DNA of 64,000 nt from Aquabacter spiritensis (GTDB lineage: Bacteria > Pseudomonadota > Alphaproteobacteria > Rhizobiales > Xanthobacteraceae): contig NZ_SMAI01000006.1 of the NCBI RefSeq assembly GCF_004346185.1, forward strand, positions 1 through 64,000, in the 5' to 3' direction. Made by a program: the position numbers and the translations under genes. Of the stretch, positions 50,101 to 58,429 are shown piece by piece. The notes under the pieces are model-generated. The model was not told where the DNA came from. It made no database searches and saw only the letters and a list, made by a program, of their open reading frames with translations. Numbering within the stretch: position 1 is the first letter of the stretch; every line of letters begins with the position of its first letter.

Positions 50101-53100
50101 GATTCCAATCTCGGCGGCGCGGGCGGGCTGACGCTGGCCGGCGCCACGCTCGCGACGACCGCGGACCTGGCGTCCGCACGCACGGTCGCGCTCGACGGCG
50201 GCGGCACGGTCAGCACGGCGGCCGACACCAGCCTCACCCTCTCCGGGACGATCTCCGGCACCGGCGGCCTCGCCAAGACCGGCGCCGGCACGCTCATCCT
50301 CTCCGGCGCCAATGCCTATACCGGCGGCACAACCATCTCGGCCGGCACGCTGCAGGTGGGCGGAAGCCTGGCCGGGGCGGCGGCGGTGGCGGACGGGGCC
50401 AACCTGACCGGCGGCGGATCGGTCGCCGGCACGGTGACGCTCGCCGCCGGCGCGACGCTCGCGCCCGGCACCGGCAGCACGGCGGGAACCCTCACGCTCG
50501 GCGGCCTCTCGGTCGGCGCCGGCGCCACCCTCGCCTTCTCCCTGGCCGTGCCCAATGCGCCGGACAGCGCGCTCAACGACCGCATCGCCGTCACCGGCGA
50601 CCTCGCGCTGGCGGGCGGGTTCGTCACCATCAATGACGGCGGCACCTTCGCGGCCGGCAGCTATCGCCTCATCGACTATACCGGCACGCTCTCCCTCACC
50701 GGCAGCGGCCTGACGCTTTCCGGTGTCCCGGCCTCCCTGTCAGCAAGCCTGATCCAGACCTCGGTGGCCGGCCAGGTCAATCTGATCGCCATCGTCGACG
50801 GCGTCTCCACCCAATGGTGGAACGGCGCGGGCACGGCCGGCAGCGGCACCATTACCGGCGGCGACGGCAGCTGGACCCCCACCGCCACCAACTGGACCAA
50901 TGTCGACGGCACGGTCGCCTCGTCCTGGATCGCCGGCGGGCTCGGCATCTTCACCGGGACGGCGGGTACGGTCGATGTCGGCCCGGTCAGCGCGAGCGGC
51001 CTGCAATTCGCCGTGTCCGGCTATACCCTGTCCGGCACCGGCCCGCTGACCCTGGTGACGCAGGTGGGCGGCGGCACGCCCTTCATCCGGGTCGATGACG
51101 GCACCGCCACGATCAGCGCCCCCCTCCAGGGCACCGCCGGCTTGACCAAGACCGGCGCCGGCACCCTCATCCTCTCGGGCTCCAATGCCTATACCGGCGG
51201 CACCACCCTCTCGGCCGGCACGCTGCAAATCGCGGCCGATGCCAATCTCGGCGATGCGACCGGCGGGTTGACGCTCGCCAATGCCGTGCTTGCAACGACG
51301 GCGACCTTCTCCTCCGCACGCACGGTCGCGCTCGAGGGAACGGGCACATTCAACATCGCCGGTGAAACCAGCCTGACCCTCTCGGGGGTCATCTCCGGCA
51401 CAGGCGCCCTCGCCAAGTCCGGCGCCGGCACCCTCGTCCTCTCCGGCACCAATGCCTATACCGGCGGCACAACCATCTCGGCCGGCACGCTGCAGGTCGC
51501 GGCCGATGCCAATCTCGGCGATGCGACCGGCGGGTTGACGCTCGCGGGTGGCACGCTGGCGACGACCGACAGCTTCAGTTCGACACGCGCGGTCGTGCTT
51601 TTTGGAAACGGCACCCTCAGCCCTGCGGAGGGCACCAGCCTCGCCCTCTCCGGCGAAATCTCCGGCACCGGCGGCCTGGTGAAGCGCGGCGCCGGAACGC
51701 TCGCCCTCTCCGGGACGAACAGTTATGCGGGCGGCACCTCCCTCGCCGCCGGCACGCTCGAGATCGGCGCGGACGGCGCGCTGGGCCAGGCCTCGGGCGG
51801 CATCGCGCTCTCCGGCGGCACGCTGGCGACGCGCGCCACCTTCACCTCCGCCCGCGCCGTGACGCTGACCGGAACCGGCACGCTCAGCCCGGCCATCGGC
51901 ACGAGCCTGACGCTCTCGGGGGTCATCTCGGGGTCCGGCGCGCTGACTCTGACGGGCGGGGGGACGCTCATCCTCACAGGCGCCAACACCTATGCGGGAG
52001 GCACGACCATCGCGTCCGGCGCGCTGCAGCTCGGCGACGGCGGGACGAGCGGCAGCATCCTCGGCGACGTGCTGAACAACGGCGTCCTGATCTTCAACCG
52101 GTCCGACGCCGTCGCGTTCACGGGCAGTATCAGCGGCACGGGCGCGATCGTGCAGGCGGGAACGGGCGACCTCACCTTGACCGGGTCCAATACCGCGGCG
52201 GGCGGCGTCGCGGTGCTGAGCGGCACGCTGACGGTTGCGGACACCCTCGACCCGACGGCGCCGCTCGTCGTCGACAGCGGCGAATTGCGGCTCGGGAGCG
52301 CCGACCAGGTGGTGGCCGGGCTCGCCGGCACCGGCGGCACGATCGAGCTCGGCACCGGCTCGCTCACCGTGAACCAGAGCGGCGACACCGCCTTCGCGGG
52401 CACCCTCGTCGGCAGCGCCCCCTTCGTGAAGAGCGGCGCAGGAACGCTGGAACTCACCGGCCAGAGTTCCCAATTCACCGGGCCGACCACCGTCTCGGGC
52501 GGCACGCTCAAGATCAATGGCAGCCTGCCGGGGTCCAACATAACGGTGGGGGTGTCTGCGGACGGAACGCCAGCCGTTCTCGGCGGCGGCGGCGAAATCG
52601 GCGATCTGGTCCTCCGCGGCGGCATCGTCTCGCCCGGAAACTCGCCGGGGACGCTGACCGTCACCGGCAATGCGCGCTTCTCCGCCGGCTCGGCCTATCA
52701 GGCCGAAGTCCTGGCGAGCGGGGTGAGCGATCTCATCGCCGTCAACGGCGCGGCGGTCATCGATGCCGGTGCTGCGGTGAACGTGGTGGCGCTGGACGAC
52801 GGCGCGGCCTACGGGCCAAGCACGACCTACACGATCCTCACCGCCTCCAAGGGGGTGAACGGCACCTTCAGCACGGTGACGTCCAATTACGCCTTCCTCG
52901 ACCCCACCCTGTCTTACACGCAGACGTCGATCCTGCTCACCCTGACCCGGAACAGCATCTCCTTCTCCACCTATGCGGTGACGCCGAACGCGGTGCAGAC
53001 GGCGCAGGCGGTGGAAGCCCTGGGCGCGGGCAATGCCGTGTACAATGCGGTCGCCCAACTCGGTCCCGTGCAGGTTCAGCCCGCGCTCGTCAGCCTGTCG

Positions 53101-54060
53101 GGCGAAACCTATGCCAGCCTGCAATCCATCATGATCGAGGACACGCGGTTCGTGCGCGACGCGGTGTACGACCGAGTCCGCACCGCTCACCCGAGCGCCC
53201 CGACCGCAGCCCAGGCCGCGGCGGAAAACGGTCTGTGGGCGCAAGGCTTTGGCTCCTGGGGCCATGTCTCGTCCGCCGATGTCTCGACCGTCTCGCGCTC
53301 GATCGGCGGTCTCGTGGCGGGCTATGACCGCAAGATCGGCACGGACACGCTCGTCGGCGCGGCGTTCGGTTACGGCTTCACGTCCTTCAGCGCCGGGGGC
53401 AGTTCGACCAGTGGATCGATCGAGAGCTATTCGCTCTCGCTCTATGGCGGCACCACATTGGGCCAGTTCGCCTCCGGCGATCTCGGGCTGCGCGGCGGCC
53501 TGTCCTATGGCTGGCAGTCGATCGAGGCCGCGCGCACGATCGCCCTGCCGGGCCTGTCCGGGCAGAACGAGGGCGATTACGACGCGCGCACCCTTCAGGC
53601 CTTCGCGGAAGCCGGCTACCGGATGCAGTTCGATAAGGCCGGCCTCGAGCCGTTTGCCGGCCTTGCCTATGTAAATCTCGAGGCGGACGGCTTCTCCGAA
53701 GTCGGGACGGCGGCACGCCTGACGGCGGCGAGCCAGTCCATGAGCACGCTCTTCACCACGCTCGGCGTGCGGCTCACCACCGATTTCGGCACCGCTGCGA
53801 ACCCGTACCAGTTCCGGGCCTCGCTCGCCTGGCAACACGCCTTCGGCGATGTCGATCCCAGCGTGAGCCTCAGATTTGCGGGCAGCACCGCGCCGTTCAG
53901 CATCGGCGGCGTGCCGATCGCCCGCGACGCGGCGCTGGTCTCGATCGGCCTCGACGCGATCGTCTCGCCGAATGTCACCTTCGGGGTGAATTACAACGGC
54001 GCTTTCGGCGGCGGATATGAGGATAATGGCATGCGCGCCGTGCTGACCACCCGGTTCTAG
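41185..54060 (+). CDS. Giant autotransporter adhesin with PATR-type repeats
   Basis: A 4291-residue type Va autotransporter. The start at 41185 gives a signal peptide of about 39 residues (basic N-region, hydrophobic VAALSLLI, end near ASA-DS). Nearly all of the passenger is autotransporter-associated beta-strand repeats of the pattern GAGTLVLSGTNTYTGGTTIS, expected to form a very long beta-helix on the cell surface. A non-repeat spacer lies near nucleotides 50800-51100 (QWWNGAGTAGSG). The last about 280 residues (from about nucleotide 53220, ENGLWAQGFGSWGH) form the beta-barrel and end in Phe, as outer-membrane proteins do. It is likely an adhesin or biofilm factor. The repeat array includes a 299-bp exact duplication. 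Upstream starts from 40855 would bury the signal peptide. Confidence 0.93.
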   Translation: MRGAALIGLLSARAARLYTGVAALSLLIHMNAPRPASADSVVVTDQASFTAAVEAAIDTGEPNDITAQGGSSFYAGSDWSLPGNASSLSLTFNTSPFIIGASEEATLTLLSGSTLTLNTTSGTSAGRIEIGDGDTGTLLIQGGTLQVNLADTSVAPGTSIGRIWVGGGALNTTGGTGTLDMSDGELLYIANAGSLNYGGLAIGRGTGVTGAFNQSGGEVRFSSAGALDLGTQGGVGTYALSGDSVFDASSGGMTAYIGSRTSGAGGSGTAASGTLTISDNAQFTMTTGAFTGGQLYVGDSKGIGTITQDGAGSSVTLALINPIRFGSDTSSYGVGGTGTYNLSAGTLSVQYVSGSPQLVFGAASGGTGTFNISGGTATVETPLILGLVAGATGSVNLTGGALTLSGSSYLSFGSGTGTFSLTGGTLTVGGTNGIRGTGQFNFGAGTLIVSSALTSASDMTLAATQIATIDTNGQTATLSGILSGSGMLSKTGTGTLTLSGANTYDGGTSIEDGTIGVGTSTALGTGDVSIGGTVTLSLVNGTTIANAFSFGAGTQTTLTIGASDTATLSGTRAGAGSLMKSGAGTLVLTGTGSNTGATTVSAGKLQIAAAGAFSSSATVSVASGATFEILQNQTIAGLTGSGDVATNTGTLTLDTSADGTFEGTITNSGNAWDSSYGVFTKKGSGTLTLSNATIVGGETHLEGGAIAVAAGTSSVDYFAVGTGSGNTGTLTLTGGTLNVGVALHVGDWGGTGTVNQTGGTVNVTPTCTVAGRCASLNIGNQGGNGTYNISAGTLNLESELNSLGRNTGTRAAGTGTLNISGTGTVVLHTTDAGPSSLILGNRESGATNQSTGQIFQTGGTLTISNASHLYLSAYGNGRYDLTGGTLQVGGTGGLIGSFGGSGTYAFNLGGGTIQVIGSNLVTSVNATLVDATTSTIDTNGLNATWSGILSGSGALAKTGAGTLTLSGTNTYEGDTTLAAGTLSISADANLGGESGALIFTGGTLATTASFTSNRRADFTADGVFAVATGTTLTLTGSLEGSGALVVAGAGTLVLTEDNTYEGGTELNAGTLQVSSEDKLGYGGLTFNGGTLKTTATFASGRSVTLTGAGTFSTDADTTLTLSGEISGDGSLTKSGAGTLVLSGTNTYTGGTTISAGTLQVSSNTALGTGTLTLGGGTLSTTGTFSFSPNVTLSSSSSVSVATGTTLTLGGILSSTGALTKTGAGTLVLSGVNTYTGGTTIAGGTVQIAANSGLGGSGGVTFSGGTLVVTGTFTNSRVTTLSASGGTFAPASGATLTWNGKISGSGALTLSGAGTLVLGGANEYSGGTTISAGTVRINADSRLGDANGALTLAGGTLATSTTLSTSRDITVTGTGALAAAASTTLTVAGVIAGMGALAQTGAGTVILSGSNTYSGGTAISAGTVQVSSDGNLGDTAGGLTLSGGGKLAASATVTSNRAVALDGAGAFAPATSMSLTLGGVISGLGSLTQSGAGTLILTGTNTYSGGTTISAGTLQVSADENLGNAAGSLTISGSTSFVTTASFSSGRAVILANGFIRPAAGTTLTLSGELSGTTLRMAGAGTLIVTGTNTYTGNTSITTGTLQVSADANLGAGTGIAFSNGTLATTGTFLSARTVSLNTGTGTFATSTGTTLTLSGKISGGGSLTKTGAGTLILTGTNDYTGGTTVSAGTLQIGDGGSTGSITGAVSLASGTILTFDRSDDITYSGTISGGGTLIKAGDGTVTLSGTNTYSGGTTISAGTLQVSADANLGDALGGLTLDGGTLKTTASFSSARAVALTGAGTFSTNADTTLTLSGTISGDGSLTKTGAGTLSLTGENSFTAATTVSAGTLALSGGSSLSDTARLTIEDGASVTLATAEVVGSLAGAGSLSVGNQSLTAGGDNSSTTFSGTISGNGTLAKAGTGTLTLSGTNTYGVATVINAGTISISDDANLGASTAWLFLESSTLQTTDDVTSARTVNVAGTGTFDTATGTTLTLSGVISGVGGLIKTGAGTLILTGTNSYTGDTTLAAGTLSISADANLGGESGALIFTGGTLATTASFTSNRRADFTADGVFAVATGTTLTLTGSLEGSGALVVAGAGTLVLTEDNTYEGGTELNAGTLQVSSEDKLGYGDLTFDGGTLKTTATFASGRSVTLTGAGTFSTDADTTLTLSGEISGDGGLTKAGTGTLILSGSNSYTGGTTVSAGTLSIGADDNLGGTGALTLSGGTLATTGTFSSTRAVTLTGTGTINTATATTLTLSGVVSSGALVKSGAGTLVLTGTNTYTGGTTINGGTLQISQGTNLGGTGSLTLNGGTLATTGNFTLTRSVSLTGTGTFSQAAGTTLTVTGNISGNGGLIKTGDGTLVLENNKTFSGGTTVAAGTLEIGSDQGLGNSSGGLTLSGGTLSAIGSFSSSRAVTLTSSTSSTIFTDDGVSLTLGGAFSGEGALIKSGLGTLILTGTNTYSGGTTLSGGGTLRISDDSNLGVSTGALVLAGGTLAIETNDITTTRTITVTGANSIDTAENTTQTFAGDVSGTGSYAKTGNGTLILAGVDTHSGGTTVSAGILQVGDGNTSGSLAGNVSVDAALVFNRSDALTFSGEISGQGTLTQAGSGTLTLTGANSYGGGTTISAGTLQIGSGGSTGIITGDVTDDGSLVFNRSDDVTFAGTISGTGSVTQAGTGTLTLSAATNTYQGGTTLSAGTLQVGADSALGNISGALAFSGGTLATTANITSARAVTLTGSGTLTPSNGTSLTLSGVISGAGSLTMAGAGRLVLSGTNTYGGGTTVSAGTLQVAADANLGDATGGLTLANATLATTADLASARTVALDGGGTIETAGSTSLTLSGTISGTGGLTKTGTGTLVLSGSNAYTGGTVVSAGTLQVAADANLGGAGGLTLAGATLATTADLTSARTVALDGGGTFSTAADTSLTLSGTISGTGGLAKTGAGTLVLSGSNAYTGGTTISAGTLQIAADSNLGGAGGLTLAGATLATTADLASARTVALDGGGTVSTAADTSLTLSGTISGTGGLAKTGAGTLILSGANAYTGGTTISAGTLQVGGSLAGAAAVADGANLTGGGSVAGTVTLAAGATLAPGTGSTAGTLTLGGLSVGAGATLAFSLAVPNAPDSALNDRIAVTGDLALAGGFVTINDGGTFAAGSYRLIDYTGTLSLTGSGLTLSGVPASLSASLIQTSVAGQVNLIAIVDGVSTQWWNGAGTAGSGTITGGDGSWTPTATNWTNVDGTVASSWIAGGLGIFTGTAGTVDVGPVSASGLQFAVSGYTLSGTGPLTLVTQVGGGTPFIRVDDGTATISAPLQGTAGLTKTGAGTLILSGSNAYTGGTTLSAGTLQIAADANLGDATGGLTLANAVLATTATFSSARTVALEGTGTFNIAGETSLTLSGVISGTGALAKSGAGTLVLSGTNAYTGGTTISAGTLQVAADANLGDATGGLTLAGGTLATTDSFSSTRAVVLFGNGTLSPAEGTSLALSGEISGTGGLVKRGAGTLALSGTNSYAGGTSLAAGTLEIGADGALGQASGGIALSGGTLATRATFTSARAVTLTGTGTLSPAIGTSLTLSGVISGSGALTLTGGGTLILTGANTYAGGTTIASGALQLGDGGTSGSILGDVLNNGVLIFNRSDAVAFTGSISGTGAIVQAGTGDLTLTGSNTAAGGVAVLSGTLTVADTLDPTAPLVVDSGELRLGSADQVVAGLAGTGGTIELGTGSLTVNQSGDTAFAGTLVGSAPFVKSGAGTLELTGQSSQFTGPTTVSGGTLKINGSLPGSNITVGVSADGTPAVLGGGGEIGDLVLRGGIVSPGNSPGTLTVTGNARFSAGSAYQAEVLASGVSDLIAVNGAAVIDAGAAVNVVALDDGAAYGPSTTYTILTASKGVNGTFSTVTSNYAFLDPTLSYTQTSILLTLTRNSISFSTYAVTPNAVQTAQAVEALGAGNAVYNAVAQLGPVQVQPALVSLSGETYASLQSIMIEDTRFVRDAVYDRVRTAHPSAPTAAQAAAENGLWAQGFGSWGHVSSADVSTVSRSIGGLVAGYDRKIGTDTLVGAAFGYGFTSFSAGGSSTSGSIESYSLSLYGGTTLGQFASGDLGLRGGLSYGWQSIEAARTIALPGLSGQNEGDYDARTLQAFAEAGYRMQFDKAGLEPFAGLAYVNLEADGFSEVGTAARLTAASQSMSTLFTTLGVRLTTDFGTAANPYQFRASLAWQHAFGDVDPSVSLRFAGSTAPFSIGGVPIARDAALVSIGLDAIVSPNVTFGVNYNGAFGGGYEDNGMRAVLTTRF
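44101..44399 (+). repeat. 299-bp direct repeat, copy A, in the autotransporter gene
   Basis: Identical base for base to 47251-47549. Similarity continues with scattered changes to about 44571. The copies are 3150 bp (1050 codons) apart in the same frame. Confidence 0.95.
47251..47549 (+). repeat. 299-bp direct repeat, copy B, in the autotransporter gene
   Basis: Exact copy of 44101-44399. The next 170 bp differ at only a few positions, mostly synonymous, which indicates recent duplication or gene conversion. Confidence 0.95.
49783..50310 (+). repeat. Two tandem 264-bp (88-residue) repeats in the autotransporter gene
   Basis: The segment starting AATGCCTATACC recurs at 49783, 50047 and 50311, exactly 264 bp apart, with only a few base differences between units. 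It is the most recently expanded part of the passenger array. A related unit precedes it at about 49516. Confidence 0.85.
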
Positions 54061-54288
54061 ACCGAGCGGGAACCGCCCGCGCTGCGGGCGAATGAGAGCC
54101 TTGGCGTGGCCCCGGCACCGCGCCTTTCGCGGATCGCGCGCGGTCCGGTGGCCGGAGCCCTGTCGGGATTTCAGGTCGGCGTCGAGCCCCCACCAGGCCG
54201 AGTTGCGGCACGCGCCCGCACCCGCCGACGGCCACGCCGATCCGTCAAATTCATGCTATCTTTTGCCTGATCGCAGGTGGGGGCTCGC

Positions 54289-55284
54289 GTGACGGACCGG
54301 CGTGAAGGCGCAAGCGGGGCGACGTTAGGGATCGCATCGGAGAGCCGTTGGCTTCTTCCGAATGGCTTTGACAGTCTCGAACTCCCGCCGGACCAGCGCA
54401 TCTTGCCGAACAGCGTGGCGGAACTCACCTACCCGCAATACTCGCTCCGGCCGGGACTGGAAGTCTACACCTTCGATGCCAAGGTCAGGTCGCCGGTCGA
54501 CCTGACCTACAGGGTGCTGTCCGGTGAGCCCTATCTCTGGCTCGCCCTGAATTTCTCCGGCTGCAGCTCGTATGTCCATGACGGCGGACTGGACGGTGCC
54601 ATTGTTCCCGGCAGCAGCCATTTCGCCATGCTGCGCGACCCGCTGAGCACCTTTCATTATGTCGCAGGGCACCATCGTGTCTCGGGCATGGCCGTAACGC
54701 CCGCGCGGCTCGACGAGATGCTGCAGGGCCAGCGGCCCGGCCGGTCCATATCGGCCTTCATAACCGGAGCGTTCGACCCGTCGATCCGTTCATCTGTCCC
54801 CAGCGCGGCGATGCGGACCATTGCGGAGCAGATCGCCCGCAACCCGTATCAGGGCCTGATGGAGGCCGTTTATCTCGAAGGCAAGGCGTTCGAGATGCTG
54901 GCGGAATGCCTATCTGCCTTCCATGACGAGGCCCGTCCGAGCCCGGGTGCGCGGGCGCGCCGCCATGCGCTTGCAGCGCGCGAAATCATGCTCGCGGACC
55001 CTGCCAAGCCACCGCGCATCGAGGATGTTGCCGTGCAGGTGGGCCTGTCGCAACGGCGGCTGAACGAGGTGTTCCAAGAGGTCTTCGGGGCGTCGCCGCT
55101 GCAGTGCCTGGTGCGGTGGCGCCTCGATCTGGCCCGCCAGTGGCTCCAAACCGGAGACCTCAGCGTGAAGCAGGTGGCCCATCGGCTGGGCTATGCCCAT
55201 GCCAGCAACTTCTCGCTCGCCTTTGCCCGCCGCTTCGGCCATCCGCCGACCGGCGCGCCGGACGCGCGCGATCCCGCCGACTGA
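54289..55284 (+). CDS. AraC-family transcriptional regulator
   Basis: A 331-residue regulator. The first about 220 residues form a sensor domain with no named family that I recognise. The C-terminal about 100 residues hold the AraC/XylS double helix-turn-helix (RIEDVAVQVGLSQRRLNEVFQEVFGASPLQCLVRWRL and VKQVAHRLGYAHASNFSLAFARRFGHPP). The GTG at 54289 was chosen because GGTGGGGGC precedes it; a GTG at 54277 is the alternative. It converges on the RND pump genes and may or may not regulate them. The autotransporter ends 228 bp upstream. Confidence 0.87.
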   Translation: MTDRREGASGATLGIASESRWLLPNGFDSLELPPDQRILPNSVAELTYPQYSLRPGLEVYTFDAKVRSPVDLTYRVLSGEPYLWLALNFSGCSSYVHDGGLDGAIVPGSSHFAMLRDPLSTFHYVAGHHRVSGMAVTPARLDEMLQGQRPGRSISAFITGAFDPSIRSSVPSAAMRTIAEQIARNPYQGLMEAVYLEGKAFEMLAECLSAFHDEARPSPGARARRHALAAREIMLADPAKPPRIEDVAVQVGLSQRRLNEVFQEVFGASPLQCLVRWRLDLARQWLQTGDLSVKQVAHRLGYAHASNFSLAFARRFGHPPTGAPDARDPAD

Positions 55285-55308
55285 AAGGCGGGCGCATCGG
55301 CACCCGCC

Positions 55309-58300
55309 TCAGCCCGGCTTCCGGCGGCCGCCTGCCTTCACCCATTCCCGCGCGGTCTGGAAGGCGACATAGAGCATGGGAATGACCAGGATGCCGAAGG
55401 TCGAGGCGGCGATCATGCCGAAAAAGACCGGCGTCGACACCGAGCGGCGGCTGATCTCCGAGGCACCGGTGGCGATGACGAGCGGCAGAAGGCCGAGGAT
55501 GAAGGCGAAGGAGGTCATCATCACGGCCCGGAACCGCAGCCGGGCCGCCATCACCGCAGCCTCCCGGATGGGAACCCCCTCCTCCCGCTGGGCCTTGGCG
55601 AACTCGACGATGAGGATGCCGTTCTTGGCCGCGAGCGCGATCAGGACCACGATGCCGATCTGGGCATAAAGATCGATGGACAGGCCCGCCGGTCCCACCG
55701 CCGCGATGCCCCCCGCCAGCGCCACCGCGACGGAGAGCATGACCGGGACGGGGATGACCCAGCTCTCATAGAGCCCCACCAAAAACAGGAAGGCGAACAG
55801 CACCGCCAAGGCCAGGATGGCGCCCATCTGGCCGCTGGCGGCCTTTTCCTGATAGGCGGTGCCGGTCCAGGCATAGCTGTAGCCATTGGGCAGGGTCTTG
55901 GCGCTGACCGCCTCCATGGCGGCCAATGCCTGCGCGCTGCTATAGCCCGGCGCCGGGGCGCCGTTCACCGTGAGACTGCGCACATTGTTGAAGCGGATGA
56001 CGGCCGACGGCGCGAACGCGATCTCCGCCTCGGCCACCGCCTGCACGGGCACCATCTTGCCGTCGCGGTTGCGCAACTGCACCCGGTAGATGTCGTCGAT
56101 GCTCGCGCGGTCGAGGGCGTCGGCCTGGAGGGAGACCTTCCAGGTGCGGCCGAACATGTTGAAGTCGTTCACATAGGCGCTTCCCAGCGCGGCCTGGAGC
56201 CCGGCGAAGATGTCGCTCACCGACAGGCCGAGCACTTCCGCCTTGTCGCGGTCGATGTTCAGGAACACCGAGGGCGTCTCGGCCCGGAAGGTGGAATAGA
56301 CCTCGGTGAGGGCGGGATCCTGGTTGGCGGCGAAGACCAGGGCGCGCATCACCTCGCCCATTTCGGCGGCGGGCCGGCCTTCCAGGTTCTGCAGCTGATA
56401 TTCGAATCCGCCACCGGTGCCGAGGCCGATGATGGGCGGAAGATTGAACGGAATGACCAAGGCCGGAACCTCGGCCGTTTCCTGCGCCACCTGTGCCAGG
56501 AGTTCATTGACCCCGACGGTGCGGTCCTTGAAGGGCTTCAGCGTGACGATGAAGAAGGCGCTGTTGGATTCGGCCAGTCCCGAGAGCATGGAATAGCCGC
56601 TGACCACGGAGACGTCCTGGACGCCCGGGAGCTTGGAGACCACCTCCTCCACCCGCGCCACGATTTCGCGCGTGCGGTTCAGGGACGCGGCATCGGGCAG
56701 CTTGGCCTCGATGAAGAAGGCGCCCTGGTCCTCCTGCGGCAGAAAGCCGGAGGGCGTGCTGCTGCCGAGCACATAGATGCCGGCCCCCGCGGCCCCCACC
56801 AGCACCAGCGAGAGCACCGCCACCCGGACCAGCCGGGCGACGAGGGCCGCATAGCCGTCGCGCACGCCGTCGATGCGGCGGCTGACCCAGGCCATCACGC
56901 CCTTGCGCGCGCCGTGATGCGGCTTCAGCAGCAGCGCGCACAAAGCCGGCGACAGGGTCAGAGCATTGAGGGCCGAGAACAGCATGGACACGCTGATGAC
57001 CACGGCGAACTGCCGGAACAGCTCGCCGGAAATGCCGGGAATGAAGGCCAGCGGCACGAACACCGAGAGCAGGACGAGGGTGATGGCGATGATGGGCGCG
57101 GTAATTCCCTCCATCGCCTTCTTGGTGGCCTCGGCGGGCGTGAGACTGTGGTCGCGCTCCATCTGCGCCTCCACCGCCTCCACCACCACGATGGCGTCGT
57201 CCACCACGATGCCGATGGCCAGCACCATGGCCAGCAGCGACACGGTGTTGGCCGAATAGCCCATGGCCAGCATGATTGCGAAGGTGGCGACGAGGCTCAC
57301 CGGCACCGCCAGCAGCGGAATCAGGGTGGCGCGCAGCGAGCCGAGGAAGATGAACACCACGAGGATGACCAGCACGAAGGCTTCCACCAAAGTGTGCTCC
57401 ACCACCTCGATGGTGGCTTCCACGAAGCTGGTCGTGTCGTAGGTGATGGCCTGCTTCATGCCGGACGGAAAGCGCCGGCTCAGCTCCGCCATGGCGTGGT
57501 TCACCTCCTCCGCCACGCCGAGCGCATTGGCGCCGGGGGAGAGATAGATGGCGATGAGCTGCGCCGCGCGCCCGTTGAGGCGCGTCTCCACATCCTCGTT
57601 GAAGGCGCCGAGTTCGATCCGCGCCACGTCGCCCACCCGCAGAACCGAACCGTCGGGATTGGCGCGGATGGCGATATTGGCGAATTCCGCCGGTGTGGTG
57701 AGGCGCCCGGTGGTGCGGATGTTGAGCTGGTAGGAGGTGTCGGTGCTGGCCGGCTGGGCGCCGATGCGGCCCAGCGGCGCGATGCGGTTCTGGCTCTGGA
57801 TCGCCGCCACGACGTCGCTGGGCGTCAGTTGCAGGGCCGCCAGCCGGTCGGTTCGGAACCAGATGCGCATGGCATAGTCCTGCGGGCCGAACAGGTTCGC
57901 CTGTCCGACACCGGGAATCCGCCGCAGCGCGTCGAGAATGTTGATGGTGGCATAATTGGAGAGGAAGAGGGTGTCGTGCTCCGCCTTGTCCGACCACAGC
58001 CCCACCACCTGGAGCAAAGCGGACGATTGCTTGCGCACGCTCAAGCCCTGGCGCTGGACCTCCTCCGGCAGCATGGCGATGGCGAGCTGGACGCGATTGT
58101 TGACGTTGGTGGCGTTCTGGTCGGGGTCGGTACCGACCTGGAACGAGACGGTCAGGGTATAGGACCCGTCGTCGCCGCTGGTGGACTTCATGTAGATCAT
58201 GTTGTCCACGCCGTTGACCTGGCCCTCGATCGGCTGGGCGACCGTGGCCTCCACCACTTCGGCGGAGGCGCCCGGAAAGCGCGCGGTGACCTGGACCTGG

Positions 58301-58425
58301 GGCGGCACGATGTCCGGGAACTGCGCCACCGGAATGCGCGTGAGCGAGACCAAGCCCGCAATGACCATGACGATGGCGATGACCATCGCCAGGCGGGGGC
58401 GGTCGACGAAGATCTTGGAGATCAT
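55309..58425 (-). CDS. RND multidrug efflux permease (HAE1/AcrB family)
   Basis: A 1038-residue inner-membrane proton/drug antiporter. It begins [39 protein letters not shown], as HAE1 pumps do. The proton-relay aspartates are in [15 protein letters not shown] of helix 4, and the relay lysine in [14 protein letters not shown] of helix 10. The length is typical of AcrB/MexB. It follows the adaptor gene by 4 bp in one operon. No outer-membrane channel gene is next to it, so a TolC-type protein encoded elsewhere must complete the pump. Confidence 0.96.
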   Translation of the reverse strand: MISKIFVDRPRLAMVIAIVMVIAGLVSLTRIPVAQFPDIVPPQVQVTARFPGASAEVVEATVAQPIEGQVNGVDNMIYMKSTSGDDGSYTLTVSFQVGTDPDQNATNVNNRVQLAIAMLPEEVQRQGLSVRKQSSALLQVVGLWSDKAEHDTLFLSNYATINILDALRRIPGVGQANLFGPQDYAMRIWFRTDRLAALQLTPSDVVAAIQSQNRIAPLGRIGAQPASTDTSYQLNIRTTGRLTTPAEFANIAIRANPDGSVLRVGDVARIELGAFNEDVETRLNGRAAQLIAIYLSPGANALGVAEEVNHAMAELSRRFPSGMKQAITYDTTSFVEATIEVVEHTLVEAFVLVILVVFIFLGSLRATLIPLLAVPVSLVATFAIMLAMGYSANTVSLLAMVLAIGIVVDDAIVVVEAVEAQMERDHSLTPAEATKKAMEGITAPIIAITLVLLSVFVPLAFIPGISGELFRQFAVVISVSMLFSALNALTLSPALCALLLKPHHGARKGVMAWVSRRIDGVRDGYAALVARLVRVAVLSLVLVGAAGAGIYVLGSSTPSGFLPQEDQGAFFIEAKLPDAASLNRTREIVARVEEVVSKLPGVQDVSVVSGYSMLSGLAESNSAFFIVTLKPFKDRTVGVNELLAQVAQETAEVPALVIPFNLPPIIGLGTGGGFEYQLQNLEGRPAAEMGEVMRALVFAANQDPALTEVYSTFRAETPSVFLNIDRDKAEVLGLSVSDIFAGLQAALGSAYVNDFNMFGRTWKVSLQADALDRASIDDIYRVQLRNRDGKMVPVQAVAEAEIAFAPSAVIRFNNVRSLTVNGAPAPGYSSAQALAAMEAVSAKTLPNGYSYAWTGTAYQEKAASGQMGAILALAVLFAFLFLVGLYESWVIPVPVMLSVAVALAGGIAAVGPAGLSIDLYAQIGIVVLIALAAKNGILIVEFAKAQREEGVPIREAAVMAARLRFRAVMMTSFAFILGLLPLVIATGASEISRRSVSTPVFFGMIAASTFGILVIPMLYVAFQTAREWVKAGGRRKPG

Positions 58426-58429
58426 GGTC

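Noticed and set aside
41959-53838. Very long minus-strand reading frames (up to about 1250 codons) opposite the autotransporter.
   Set aside because: They are antisense frames kept open by the Gly/Thr-rich repeat codons of the real gene. Their translations are Arg/Gly/Ala-rich low-complexity text with no family match, signal or ribosome-binding site.
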